Source: CAYOPZ01 sp964406005
GTDB lineage: Bacteria > Bacteroidota > Bacteroidia > Bacteroidales > SM23-62
Direction: 5' to 3'
DNA length: 64,000 nt
Assembly: GCA_964406005.1 (NCBI GenBank)
Contig: CAYOPZ010000011.1
Coordinates: forward strand, 1 to 64,000
The position numbers and the translations under genes are program-made. Shown here in pieces: positions 43,987 through 52,709 of the stretch. The first letter of the stretch is position 1. Every line of letters begins with the position of its first letter. The notes under the pieces were generated by a model that saw only the letters and a list, made by a program, of their open reading frames with translations, was not told the origin of the DNA and did not search any database.

Positions 43987-44022
43987 CAAATAAAAACCCG
44001 GATGAAGCCGGGTTTTTATTTG
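43987..44022. terminator. bidirectional Rho-independent terminator
   Basis: CAAATAAAAACCCGG, loop ATGAAG, CCGGGTTTTTATTTG: 15-bp perfect arms with A runs outside one arm and T runs outside the other. It lies 23 bp past the Gfo/Idh stop and 27 bp before the stop of the convergent isomerase gene, so it serves both. Confidence 0.9.
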
Positions 44023-44048
44023 CTTTCCTGTTTTTTATACCTGGAGAG

Positions 44049-45104
44049 CTAAATAAGGATCTGCCTGCAATAATTCACACAGGTTCTGACTTCTTTCACA
44101 GGGTTTGACCATGCGGGGACCGGGTATTCCAGCTCGATATCGCAGTAAATGGGCCATTTTTCCCTCTGGATCAGTTTAAGCACATCCGCGATCGGCATTT
44201 CTCCCTGACCCCAGACCTGGTTGGTATTGGGAGGGTCGGTGTCAGGTCCGGTCTTATCCTTCAGGTGTATGCTGACGATCCGGTCATGATACTTTTCGAT
44301 AATGGTATTGGGATGCAGGCCTGTCGATCCGAAAAAGTGTCCTGCATCGAAATTAAGCATAATGGCAGGAGATATTTCCAGAAAAGGATCCACGCTGAAA
44401 CCTTCTTCGGCAAACTGCATGTGCTGATGAAAAATGGCATACATGCCATGTTTTTCGGCAAAAGGTGCAAGACGCCGGCATGCTTCCTCACCTATCTCAT
44501 TGGTAACCCCCTTTGCGCCCATTATCTTGGCAGCCTCGAATGCATAGTCTATTTCTTCATCCGACCAGTTGGCTGGTGAAAATTTAACAATATGGACTGA
44601 TATACCTGCATCATCATACATTTTGCGGACTTCTTCATATTTTTCCATGGGTGCCGATATGCGCCATTGACGAAGTGCTTCCTGTGATTCGGCAGCTTTT
44701 TGTTCAAGTTCGGCCAATTCCTCCTCTGACATTTCCTCTGCCTGGCCTCCCGGAAACCTCATTCCACCGGGAGCACCCATCCGCATCCTCGGCACTCTGA
44801 CAAGTTCCGGGGCACCCATCCATTGTTCGATGCCGGAAGACATCAATTCAATTGAGCTTACTCCGGAATCAATGCAGGCCTGGAGGGTTTCCTCAACACC
44901 ATTGACGCCACGAAAGCTGTAGGTGATGGTCCCGATCTGGACACCTCCAAAAGTAGAATCGGGCAGGTTGCTCGCTTTGCCCTGGATTGCACCTGTGCCT
45001 CGGAAATTCAGTGGTGCAATAGAAAATGCTGCTGTTCCGGTAGCAACGGTTCCTAAAAATTGACGCCTGGATACCTGTCCGGCTTTCTTGTTTTGGTTCT
45101 TCAT
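44049..45104 (-). CDS. Tat-exported sugar phosphate isomerase/epimerase-like TIM barrel protein
   Basis: 351 residues. Twin-arginine signal VSRRQFLGTVATGTAAF (12-28). TIM-barrel AP-endonuclease-2/xylose isomerase fold: GVQIGTITYSFRG, SSIELMSS, VTNEIGEEACRRLAPFAEKHGMYAIFHQH, IMLNFDAGHFFGS, DRIVSIHLKD, PIYCDIELEYP, giving Glu/His/Asp/Glu metal ligands. An unusual Met/Gly/Arg-rich insert (about 100-130: RMRMGAPGGMRFPGG) precedes a charged helix. Paired by convergence with the Gfo/Idh enzyme, which carries a similar insert. Substrate unknown. Confidence 0.85.
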   Translation of the reverse strand: MKNQNKKAGQVSRRQFLGTVATGTAAFSIAPLNFRGTGAIQGKASNLPDSTFGGVQIGTITYSFRGVNGVEETLQACIDSGVSSIELMSSGIEQWMGAPELVRVPRMRMGAPGGMRFPGGQAEEMSEEELAELEQKAAESQEALRQWRISAPMEKYEEVRKMYDDAGISVHIVKFSPANWSDEEIDYAFEAAKIMGAKGVTNEIGEEACRRLAPFAEKHGMYAIFHQHMQFAEEGFSVDPFLEISPAIMLNFDAGHFFGSTGLHPNTIIEKYHDRIVSIHLKDKTGPDTDPPNTNQVWGQGEMPIADVLKLIQREKWPIYCDIELEYPVPAWSNPVKEVRTCVNYCRQILI

Positions 45105-45442
45105 AAGTTCAAGATTTTAAGTTATTGCCAGTGAATTAATTCTCATACAAATTAACAATTATGCATTTTTATGTCAACATGTTTATCATTTTTCTTAATT
45201 CAGAATTATTTATGACATTATAGCAGATTTTATTATATTATACTGACATTATGACATTGTCGCCTTGTGAATATTCCTTTTTTTTACATCGGATATAAGT
45301 AACTAATACGTTGTTTTGTAGCTGGTTACAATAGAATATTATTTGTGAAATGATTCATTGGCATTTTCTTTGCCAGTACAACCTGTGGATGGTTTTTTAA
45401 ATATAAAAACATTGTTTAATTAAAAAAATGGAGGGCATAGCC
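45105..45442. other. AT-rich intergenic region before hsp20
   Basis: 338 bp between the divergent isomerase and hsp20 genes, no gene seen. TTTG at 45315-45318 and TATTATTTG at 45337-45345 form an imperfect promoter pair for hsp20. No CIRCE-type heat-shock operator is visible. Confidence 0.4.
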
Positions 45443-45895
45443 ATGACATTAGCAAGATTATCAAACAGCAATTTTCCATCGTTCCCTTCATTATTTGACA
45501 AATTTTTCGAAGGGGATCTGATGGATTGGTCACATTCCAATTTTGCCGGAACAAGGTCGACATTACCTGCGGTCAACATCAGGGAAAACGAAAACGAATA
45601 CCTGATCGAAGTTGCCGCACCCGGCATGAAAAAGGAAGATTTCAAAGTGAATTACAGCAACGGCCGTCTTACAATTTCATCTGAAAAGCAGGATGAATTC
45701 AAGGAAGACGAAGGGAACGGGTACACCCGTCGTGAATTCTGCTACCAGTCTTTCCAGAGAACCTTTACGGTTCAGGAATATTCGGTAGACAGCGGCAAGA
45801 TCAGCGCAAAATACAGCGATGGCATTCTTCATGTCACCTTGCCGAAGCGGGATGAGGCCAAGCCAAAACCGTCCCGGGAAATCAAGATCTCATAA
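45443..45895 (+). CDS. small heat-shock protein, Hsp20/alpha-crystallin
   Basis: Holdase that keeps unfolded proteins soluble until ClpB and DnaK act. 150 residues from ATG 45443, preceded by GGAGG at 45430-45434 with 8-nt spacing; this gives the MTLARLSN opening common in Bacteroidota, better than the ATG at 45428. Alpha-crystallin domain at 40-140: PAVNIRENENEYLIEVAAPGMKKEDF, GRLTISSEKQDEFK, SFQRTFTV, and YSDGILHVTLPKR. A terminator follows, then clpB. Confidence 0.92.
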   Translation: MTLARLSNSNFPSFPSLFDKFFEGDLMDWSHSNFAGTRSTLPAVNIRENENEYLIEVAAPGMKKEDFKVNYSNGRLTISSEKQDEFKEDEGNGYTRREFCYQSFQRTFTVQEYSVDSGKISAKYSDGILHVTLPKRDEAKPKPSREIKIS

Positions 45896-45917
45896 TTCCA
45901 TGAGATGAAGTCAAACC

Positions 45918-45952
45918 CGGGCAAGGGAAGTGTCCTTTGCCCGAGTTTTTTC
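45918..45952 (+). terminator. Rho-independent terminator between hsp20 and clpB
   Basis: CGGGCAAGGG (45918-45927) pairs with CCTTTGCCCG (45934-45943) with one G-U pair, followed by AGTTTTTTC. It would separate hsp20 and clpB transcripts or lower clpB expression by read-through. Confidence 0.75.
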
Positions 45953-45977
45953 ATGGTAAGTATACAGGGAAGAAACA

Positions 45978-48596
45978 ATGCAATTTGACAGGTTTACAAT
46001 AAAATCACAGGAAGCCGTTCAACGGGCTCAGCAAACTGCTGAAGAACTTGGAAATCAAGCCATTGAATGCGGTCACCTTCTTAAAGGCATTATGGAGGTG
46101 GATGAAAATGTTCTGCCCTTCATTCTGAAAAAACTCTCCGTCAACGGAAATAATTTAAGCCGTGCCCTTGATGATATCCTTCAGGGGTATGCCAGGGTCA
46201 GCGGGGGACAGCCCTACCTGTCCAAAAATGCAAATGACGCACTTGTAAAAGCGCAGAATTCCATAAAAAATACCGGTGACGATTATGTATCCCTGGAACA
46301 TCTCCTGACGGGCCTGCTGAAGGTGAACGATCCGGTTTCCGGTATGCTTAAGGATGCCGGACTGAACGAAAAAGATCTTATGACAGCAATCGCTGCCCTG
46401 AGAAAAGGAAGCAGGGTCACAAGCCAGGGGGCCGAGAATACCTATAATGCCTTATCAAGGTATGCGACAAACCTTAACGAAACGGCAAAGAGCGGAAAGC
46501 TTGATCCCGTGATCGGAAGGGATGAAGAGATACGCAGGGTGCTCCGGATTCTGGCGAGAAGGACCAAGAACAATCCCATCCTTGTCGGAGAACCCGGAGT
46601 GGGCAAAACTGCAATAGCGGAAGGCATGGCTTTCAGGATTGTAAACGGGGATGTTCCGGATGACCTGCTGGCTAAGGAAATATATTCACTTGATATGGGG
46701 GCCTTGATTGCCGGCGCAAAATACAAGGGTGAATTTGAAGAACGCCTGAAATCCGTTGTGAAGGAAGTGGTGAATTCAGATGGCAACATCGTGCTTTTTA
46801 TCGATGAGATTCATACCCTTGTAGGGGCAGGCGGCAGCGGTGAAGGAGCCATGGATGCCGCCAATATCCTTAAACCGGCACTCGCCAGGGGAGAGCTGCG
46901 CTGCATCGGAGCCACTACCCTGAATGAATACCAGAAATATTTCGAGAAGGACAAGGCCCTTGAACGGAGGTTTCAGAAGGTCACGATCGACGAGCCTTCC
47001 GAAGAAGACGCCGTATCCATACTCCGTGGCATCAAGGAGCGATATGAAAATTATCACAGGATAAGGATCCGGGATGAGGCCATTGTGGCTGCGGTTCAAT
47101 TGTCCATGCGTTACATCACGGACCGTTTCCTTCCCGATAAAGCCATCGACCTGGTGGATGAGGCCGCAGCCCATCTCCGGATGGAAATGAATTCCAAGCC
47201 GGAAGAAATCGATACGCTTGACCGGAAATTGCAGCAACTTGAAATAGAAAGGGAGGCCTACAAGAGGGAAAAGGACAAAGAGCGCCTTCCGGTTATAAAC
47301 AAACAGCTGGCAGAACTGGAAGAAGAAAGGAAACAGATGATGGCTTTGTGGGAAGAGGAAAAATCGGTGATCTCCAGGATACAGCAATATAAACAGCAAA
47401 TCGAGGAACTGAAATTCAGGGCTGAAAAGGCCGAGCGGGAAGGTGATTTCGGAAATGTGGCCGAGATAAGGTACGGACAGCTTCCCGGGCTTGAGGATGC
47501 GCTTGGAAAGGAGGTTGAAATCCTTCAGCAATATGAAAACAAAGGGAAACGGCTGGTACGGGAAGAGATCACCTCTGAAGACATCGCCCATGTTGTTGCC
47601 CGGTGGACAGGCATACCTGTTTCCCGTATGCTGCAGAGCGACAGGGAAAAACTGCTCCATATCGAAGATGAGCTGCATAAACGGGTTGTGGGACAGGATG
47701 AGGCCATCCGGGCCGTTGCATCGGCCATACGAAGGAGCCGCACGGGCATGGGTGATGAGCACCGTCCCATCGGTTCTTTCCTTTTTCTGGGAACCACAGG
47801 GGTGGGGAAAACGGAACTTGCAAAAGCCCTTGCCGAATACCTGTTCAACGATGAAAAATCAATAACACGCATCGATATGAGCGAGTACCAGGAAAGGCAT
47901 GCCGTTTCCCGCCTTGTGGGCGCACCTCCCGGTTATGTGGGATATGAGGAAGGCGGGCAGCTCACCGAAGCGGTCAGGAGAAAACCCTATTCGGTGATTC
48001 TACTTGACGAGATTGAAAAAGCGCACCCCGATGCATTTAATATCCTGCTGCAGGTGCTGGAGGACGGACGGCTGACGGACAACAAGGGACGTGTGGCCAA
48101 TTTCAAGAATACAATCATAATAATGACGTCCAACCTGGGCTCGGATATCATAAGAGAAAACTTCGAATCCCTCGAGGAAAGCACGATGACAGAAGTATTT
48201 GAAAATACAAGCAGACAGCTGTTTGACCTGTTGAAAAGAAGTGTGCGCCCGGAATTTCTCAACCGGATAGACGAGGTCATCATCTTCCGTCCCCTGTCAA
48301 GGGATGACATAGGGGGAATCATTCATATCCAGCTTGAAAACCTGCGTAAAACACTGGCCGGACAGGGCATCAGCTTCCGGGCAACACCGGAGTGCATTGA
48401 ATTCCTGAAAAGGGAAGGATTTGATCCCCGGTTCGGGGCAAGGCCTCTAAAAAGGACAATTCAGCGCAAAGTAATGGATATCCTTTCAATGGCCATGCTC
48501 GAAGGCCGGATAAAACACGGGGCAGATATTGTCCTGGATGCCGGAGATCAGAAGATCGTGATCAGGGATGTGGTGTACGATGAAAAACAAATGTAA
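45978..48596 (+). CDS. clpB: ATP-dependent disaggregase ClpB
   Basis: Hsp100 ring ATPase that dissolves aggregates with DnaK. 872 residues. N-domain repeats (1-150: RFTIKSQEAVQRAQQTAEELG), first AAA+ with Walker A GEPGVGKTA (about 205) and Walker B IVLFIDEIHTLVG, the ClpB middle coiled coil (about 410-530, Glu/Lys/Gln-rich), second AAA+ with GTTGVGKTELAKALAE (about 613) and SVILLDEIEKAHPD, and the C-terminal FDPRFGARPLKRTIQ. It ends 12 bp before the gap; the stop is intact. The hsp20 neighbour agrees with a heat-shock role. Confidence 0.96.
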   Translation: MQFDRFTIKSQEAVQRAQQTAEELGNQAIECGHLLKGIMEVDENVLPFILKKLSVNGNNLSRALDDILQGYARVSGGQPYLSKNANDALVKAQNSIKNTGDDYVSLEHLLTGLLKVNDPVSGMLKDAGLNEKDLMTAIAALRKGSRVTSQGAENTYNALSRYATNLNETAKSGKLDPVIGRDEEIRRVLRILARRTKNNPILVGEPGVGKTAIAEGMAFRIVNGDVPDDLLAKEIYSLDMGALIAGAKYKGEFEERLKSVVKEVVNSDGNIVLFIDEIHTLVGAGGSGEGAMDAANILKPALARGELRCIGATTLNEYQKYFEKDKALERRFQKVTIDEPSEEDAVSILRGIKERYENYHRIRIRDEAIVAAVQLSMRYITDRFLPDKAIDLVDEAAAHLRMEMNSKPEEIDTLDRKLQQLEIEREAYKREKDKERLPVINKQLAELEEERKQMMALWEEEKSVISRIQQYKQQIEELKFRAEKAEREGDFGNVAEIRYGQLPGLEDALGKEVEILQQYENKGKRLVREEITSEDIAHVVARWTGIPVSRMLQSDREKLLHIEDELHKRVVGQDEAIRAVASAIRRSRTGMGDEHRPIGSFLFLGTTGVGKTELAKALAEYLFNDEKSITRIDMSEYQERHAVSRLVGAPPGYVGYEEGGQLTEAVRRKPYSVILLDEIEKAHPDAFNILLQVLEDGRLTDNKGRVANFKNTIIIMTSNLGSDIIRENFESLEESTMTEVFENTSRQLFDLLKRSVRPEFLNRIDEVIIFRPLSRDDIGGIIHIQLENLRKTLAGQGISFRATPECIEFLKREGFDPRFGARPLKRTIQRKVMDILSMAMLEGRIKHGADIVLDAGDQKIVIRDVVYDEKQM

Positions 48597-48607
48597 AGAG
48601 CAGCCTT

Positions 48608-48707
48608 NNNNNNNNNNNNNNNNNNNNNNNNNNNNNNNNNNNNNNNNNNNNNNNNNNNNNNNNNNNNNNNNNNNNNNNNNNNNNNNNNNNNNNNNNNNNN
48701 NNNNNNN
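48608..48707. other. assembly gap of 100 N with a 17-bp repeat at both edges
   Basis: Exactly 100 N. The 17 bases ATGTAAAGAGCAGCCTT stand at 48591-48607 directly before the gap and again at 48708-48724 directly after it. This looks like overlapping contig ends placed on a fixed-size spacer, so real missing sequence may be short or absent. No gene can be read across it. Confidence 0.9.
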
Positions 48708-48724
48708 ATGTAAAGAGCAGCCTT

Positions 48725-48905
48725 AAATCTGTGATTTCCAGCTGCGGTTTTATATCTGCCTTCTTATATCCCGAGTGATCATTTTTAAATCCGGAGATTT
48801 TACCGCCTGAATTTGAATTTTGCAAATGGGTTTCTTAACATTGTCCTTTCTGCGTGGCCCTGCATTGCCAAAGACTGATCCGTACCACGAACCCGGCAAC
48901 CGTTT
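48725..48905. other. intergenic sequence right of the gap
   Basis: With the gap this makes a 309-bp span without a gene between clpB and the GNAT-like gene. I see no convincing open frame; the frames entering the gap on the minus strand are too short to judge. Confidence 0.4.
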
Positions 48906-50033
48906 ATGCCTACCCGAAAGGAAATCCTGAAATATCTAAAACTGACCGTGTCAGTTGAGACAGAACCGGATAAAGATGTACAGGAACACATCGGAAACAT
49001 GATCCTGGGAACACCCGGTAAGGTTCGTTACCGCCATACTTCATTTTCAGAAAAGTTACCGTTCCTGGGAAAGATCTATTTCCTGAACCTGAAAAAATCG
49101 GATAGACTACTGGGCACAATTGCTTTCAGCCTTCGTGACAGCCTGTCGGTCAACCGGGCACACCGGTCATGGTATGTCCGGTATTTTTCAATACGCGCTC
49201 CGCTGCGGGATACAAATTTCAGGAGCGTAAATAAACACAAACGGGACAGTTCCGGGAGGGATAATCTATTAAAGTCCGCTGCCGGACCCTTTTTTGCCGA
49301 CCCCGACCAGATTGCCGGTGGTGAAAAGTTTGACAGCGACAGGTCCCTGGTATATGCATATATTGAGAAAGAGAACTTCCGGTCCTGGAACTTCAGCGAA
49401 TCCGTTGGTTTTGAGACGGCCGGTAAAATACACACTTCCCTGTACAGTCGCTTCAGGCCAAAAATGGATCCCAGGGTGCGGGCCATCGATCCGGCTGACA
49501 AAGACTGGGTCCGTAACCGGCTACGGGAGTTTTACAGAGACTACAACCTGTTTACGATACAGAATCTTTTTTTCAATGACAATTACATGGTCTGGAAGGA
49601 AAACGGACGAGTGGTTGCCGGATGCCAGGCAAATCCGGAATTGTGGCAGATCGTAAATATCCCCGGATTCATAAGCAATTTTTTCCTCAGGGGGCTTGCA
49701 CGCCTGCCCTTCCTTTCCAGGAGATACAATCCCGAATTCATGAAATTCGTTGCCTTTGAAGGCATCTGGTATGAGGAGGAATACGAAGCATGCCTGCTGC
49801 CCCTGATCGAGTCGGCACTGGCCTACCATAAGCTTTATCTCGGGATATTGTGGCTGGATTCATCCAGCCATGTTCTGAAGCTTATTAATAAACTGGGTAA
49901 AAGGGGTCTGGTTGGCAGATTCTTTAATACGATGCCAGGAGATATCCGGGTCCGGTTCATAAACTGGAAGGAAGAAGACAAACAGGAATTTTTCAAAAAT
50001 CCCAGTTATATCTCGTGTTTTGACATGACCTGA
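48906..50033 (+). CDS. GNAT-like acetyltransferase family protein
   Basis: 375 residues, soluble. The N-terminal half has an acyl-CoA N-acyltransferase look: beta strand FLNLKKSDRLLGTIAFSLRD, then WYVRYFSIRAPLR, and SLVYAYIEKENFRSWNFSESVGFETAGKIHTSLYSRFRP, a typical late GNAT element. The C-terminal half (about 195-375) resembles a second, degenerate copy with WKENGRVVAGCQANPELWQIVNIPG and LYLGILWLDSSSHVLKLINKLGKRGL. Substrate unknown. Convergent with the S24-type regulator, 7 bp apart. Confidence 0.6.
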   Translation: MPTRKEILKYLKLTVSVETEPDKDVQEHIGNMILGTPGKVRYRHTSFSEKLPFLGKIYFLNLKKSDRLLGTIAFSLRDSLSVNRAHRSWYVRYFSIRAPLRDTNFRSVNKHKRDSSGRDNLLKSAAGPFFADPDQIAGGEKFDSDRSLVYAYIEKENFRSWNFSESVGFETAGKIHTSLYSRFRPKMDPRVRAIDPADKDWVRNRLREFYRDYNLFTIQNLFFNDNYMVWKENGRVVAGCQANPELWQIVNIPGFISNFFLRGLARLPFLSRRYNPEFMKFVAFEGIWYEEEYEACLLPLIESALAYHKLYLGILWLDSSSHVLKLINKLGKRGLVGRFFNTMPGDIRVRFINWKEEDKQEFFKNPSYISCFDMT

Positions 50034-50040
50034 AACAGGT

Positions 50041-50850
50041 CTAAGACTTGGCTGGAAGTACATTCTTCTTAAGGACTTCCATATCGTGCCTGAGATGGGT
50101 GACGGTTTTGATAAGTTCGGCTTCCGGAAGCAAAGGATCGGGTATTTCCGCGCTGATGAAATGAATAAATTTCCACACCTCCCTGATCTCTGAAATGTTT
50201 ATATCAAAAGGTTCATATATTGGGTTTAATGAATACATTACCAATTTGTTATCCTTTTCCAATAAATTATCGACAATCTTGAAGACAATCCCTTCGTCAA
50301 GGGTCAGAACAACGTATGCCTCCCCGCTGACAATTTCATTCCAGTCCTGCAGGAATTCCCCGGTAACCCATGAACGGTCCGGTATGGGAAGCATGGAATC
50401 ACCGGATAGCTGGAATGTCCTGTATTTCTTGCTTCGTGACAAAAAAGGCAGCTGAAAAACAGGCAGTTGTCCGATGAATTCCGGATCGGAAAAACCGTTC
50501 ATATAGCCTGCTTTCGCTTTTTCATTTACCAATTCGATGTTTTCCTCATTTCTTTCATCCACCGTTGTGGCAAGCACCCTCAGATTACTGCCCCGGAGAA
50601 AGACGTCATTGCCCCGTTCCAGTTCCGACAGCTGGCTTTCCGACAGCCGGTCAAGCGGAACCCTTATCAGAGTGTCCACGGCCACTCCAAAATATTTTGA
50701 AAGGGCCATCAGGGCCTGTATGCCGGGTTCGGCTACTTCGTTCTCATATCCGCTGAGTGTGGATCGTTTCATGCCCAGGATATGCGCCAGTTCGTCCTGG
50801 GTACGGTTCCTGCGTTTGCGCAGCATTTTTATATTCTGACTGAAGTACAT
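50041..50850 (-). CDS. XRE regulator with LexA/S24-like C-terminal domain
   Basis: 269 residues. N-terminal helix-turn-helix at 5-60 (RTQDELAHILGMKRSTLSGYENEVAEPG). C-terminal S24 fold with the serine motif SGDSMLP (Ser152) and Lys191 (IVFKIV), the self-cleavage dyad spacing of LexA-like proteins; a typical Ala-Gly cleavage site between domains is not obvious. A coiled tail ends the protein. Bacteroidota carry many such HTH-S24 proteins. A GATTAA-TAT-TTAATC palindrome stands 47 bp upstream of the start. Confidence 0.85.
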   Translation of the reverse strand: MYFSQNIKMLRKRRNRTQDELAHILGMKRSTLSGYENEVAEPGIQALMALSKYFGVAVDTLIRVPLDRLSESQLSELERGNDVFLRGSNLRVLATTVDERNEENIELVNEKAKAGYMNGFSDPEFIGQLPVFQLPFLSRSKKYRTFQLSGDSMLPIPDRSWVTGEFLQDWNEIVSGEAYVVLTLDEGIVFKIVDNLLEKDNKLVMYSLNPIYEPFDINISEIREVWKFIHFISAEIPDPLLPEAELIKTVTHLRHDMEVLKKNVLPAKS

Positions 50851-50896
50851 GGCTTGCTTTTCTGATGGGAATGATTATATTTTAGTCGAATACAGC

Positions 50897-50911
50897 GATT
50901 AATATTTAATC
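50897..50911. promoter_or_regulatory. operator candidate upstream of the S24 regulator
   Basis: GATTAA-TAT-TTAATC, 6-bp arms, in the 198-bp AT-rich gap between the S24 regulator and the divergent CHAD gene. Autoregulation is a guess. Confidence 0.3.
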
Positions 50912-51048
50912 AAAATTATAATAAATATTTTATAAAATCAAAAATCGCTTTGCAATAATGCTTTCCAGATCATGCCGATCCCGGACATTAAGCCCCGAAT
51001 TGTGATTTCGCCGGATATGGCCTAAATTTAACACCGGAATATTTCATT

Positions 51049-51984
51049 GTGGAAAAATTTGAAGTCATACCTGGTGAATCTGTGGCTGAGAACATCCGGC
51101 GGATACTGAACGGTCAGATAGATCGTATTGCGGAACACTGCCCGGATAGCGGAGAAGAAGACATACACAGTTCTGTTCATGAAATACGGAAATGCTGCAA
51201 GCGTATACGTGCAGTCCTGCGTCTGGTACGTGATGAAATCGGCTACAGCGCCTATTACAGGGAAAACGTGTTTTACCGTGACCTGAGCCGGAGATTATCT
51301 GCAATGCGCAGTTTCAATGTACTGGTGAACTCCACACAGATTCTGCAGTCTGACCTTTCAGATACAATTCCAGTATCCTCATTCGAACCGCTGATAGGAA
51401 CCCTGACCTCCCGGAGGAATAAAATGTTTGAGCGTCTTGTTATTCAGGAGAACATGATGCAGTACATCAGGAGGCAGGCGGAAGGTTCCCGGGCCCGGAT
51501 CGGTGATTTATCCCTCATCCGTGATGATTTCGGAGCATTTCAGGAAGGTCTCCGGCGCGTCTACCGGCAGGGAAGAAAATTCAGGGATATTTCCAGGCAG
51601 TCCCCCACGCCCCATAATCTTCATCAACTGAGAAAAAAAATGAAATACCTCTGGTACCAGATGCTTATCCTGCAACCTATTTTTCCTCCTATGCTGGAAG
51701 TCTATACAGATACCCTGGACCGGATTGGTGAAAATCTTGGGAATATCCATGATTTTTCTGAATTACAGCTGTTCCTGAAAGAAAATCACGGAATCCTTGA
51801 AAACAGGATGCAAACGACCCTGACGGATGCCTGTGAGGCAAAAAAAGCATCCATCCTTGGCAAAACATGGAACGACATTGATACAATATACGGAGAGAAG
51901 CCAAAAGAGCTGGCCAGGAGGTTCGCCTGGTACTGGAGAGTGTATCGAAACGGACAACGGGCAAGCTTCAGCCGGATGATATGA
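51049..51984 (+). CDS. CHAD domain protein
   Basis: 311 residues starting at GTG 51049 (no suitable ATG). CHAD domains are alpha-helical with conserved His and basic residues that bind polyphosphate. Seen here: VHEIRKCCKRIRAVLRLVRDEIG (41-63), RDLSRRLSAMRSFNVLVN and HNLHQLRKKMKYLWYQM (about 187-203), each with His/Arg/Lys lines, and DRIGENLGNIHDFSELQLFL. No CYTH triphosphatase domain is fused or adjacent. 24 bp before the next gene, so likely co-transcribed. Confidence 0.88.
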   Translation: MEKFEVIPGESVAENIRRILNGQIDRIAEHCPDSGEEDIHSSVHEIRKCCKRIRAVLRLVRDEIGYSAYYRENVFYRDLSRRLSAMRSFNVLVNSTQILQSDLSDTIPVSSFEPLIGTLTSRRNKMFERLVIQENMMQYIRRQAEGSRARIGDLSLIRDDFGAFQEGLRRVYRQGRKFRDISRQSPTPHNLHQLRKKMKYLWYQMLILQPIFPPMLEVYTDTLDRIGENLGNIHDFSELQLFLKENHGILENRMQTTLTDACEAKKASILGKTWNDIDTIYGEKPKELARRFAWYWRVYRNGQRASFSRMI

Positions 51985-52008
51985 AAGGGGCATTAAAATC
52001 ACTCACAT

Positions 52009-52647
52009 ATGCAAAAATCAAAAGTCAATAAGCACATCACCATGTTCAGGCAGGTAAATATGCTTATGGAAGCGAACCTGGAAAAATGGAAAGCCATTGA
52101 TAAGATCCGGAAAACCTATGACGAATTTGTGAATCATCTTAAAAATATAATGGATCTCCAACCCGACCTTGAGAAAGACCTGGAACCCCTTAAGGCAGAA
52201 TGGGAGCAAAAGCGTAAAATCCTGGTAAGTAAGGCTTTTCCGGTAGGAAATATTTTGATTGTTTATGCGGAGGACCACAACCGGAAACAAAAATTCCTGG
52301 CCGGCATGAGCTGGAATAAAATGAATTCCCTTAAATATAAGGACCTGCTGAAATCAGCCCTGAGCATACAAAAAACTGCAGCCTCCCATTCAAAAGAAAA
52401 ACTTGAAGGATACGGACTTACAAGCTCCATGATCGAGGAACTTGACGATGCGGTCAAACAATGCACTTATGCATTTAAAATGCGTTCCGACATACTTTCG
52501 AACCGGAAAAAAACCAGAAAGAAATCCAGGAAACATTTCAAAGCCGTACAGACCCTGTTAAATGACAGGCTGGATAAGCTTATGACCGTTTTTTCGGGTA
52601 CACATCCCTCCTTCTACCAGGAGTACCTCAAGACAAGACGCCTTTGA
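52009..52647 (+). CDS. basic helical protein of unknown function
   Basis: 212 residues, cytoplasmic, very Lys-rich, with long predicted helices (VNKHITMFRQVNMLMEANLEKWK, KKTRKKSRKHFKAVQTLLNDRL). Middle segment LEPLKAEWEQKRKILVSKAFPVGNILIVYAED may be a small folded unit. I know no named family. Placed 24 bp after the CHAD gene, it might share a polyphosphate or nucleoid role. Confidence 0.6.
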   Translation: MQKSKVNKHITMFRQVNMLMEANLEKWKAIDKIRKTYDEFVNHLKNIMDLQPDLEKDLEPLKAEWEQKRKILVSKAFPVGNILIVYAEDHNRKQKFLAGMSWNKMNSLKYKDLLKSALSIQKTAASHSKEKLEGYGLTSSMIEELDDAVKQCTYAFKMRSDILSNRKKTRKKSRKHFKAVQTLLNDRLDKLMTVFSGTHPSFYQEYLKTRRL

Positions 52648-52709
52648 GAGGGTTCCAATGTATATAGAAGAATAGAATTTTTAACTTTAAGCCGTTAAAA
52701 TCTTCCCGG

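Noticed and set aside
46776..47762. 328-residue open frame antisense to clpB
   Set aside because: It mirrors strongly conserved clpB codons on the other strand, shows no family motif and no start context.
48562..48825. Minus-strand open frame running through the N block
   Set aside because: It is held open by undefined bases; nothing can be concluded across the gap.
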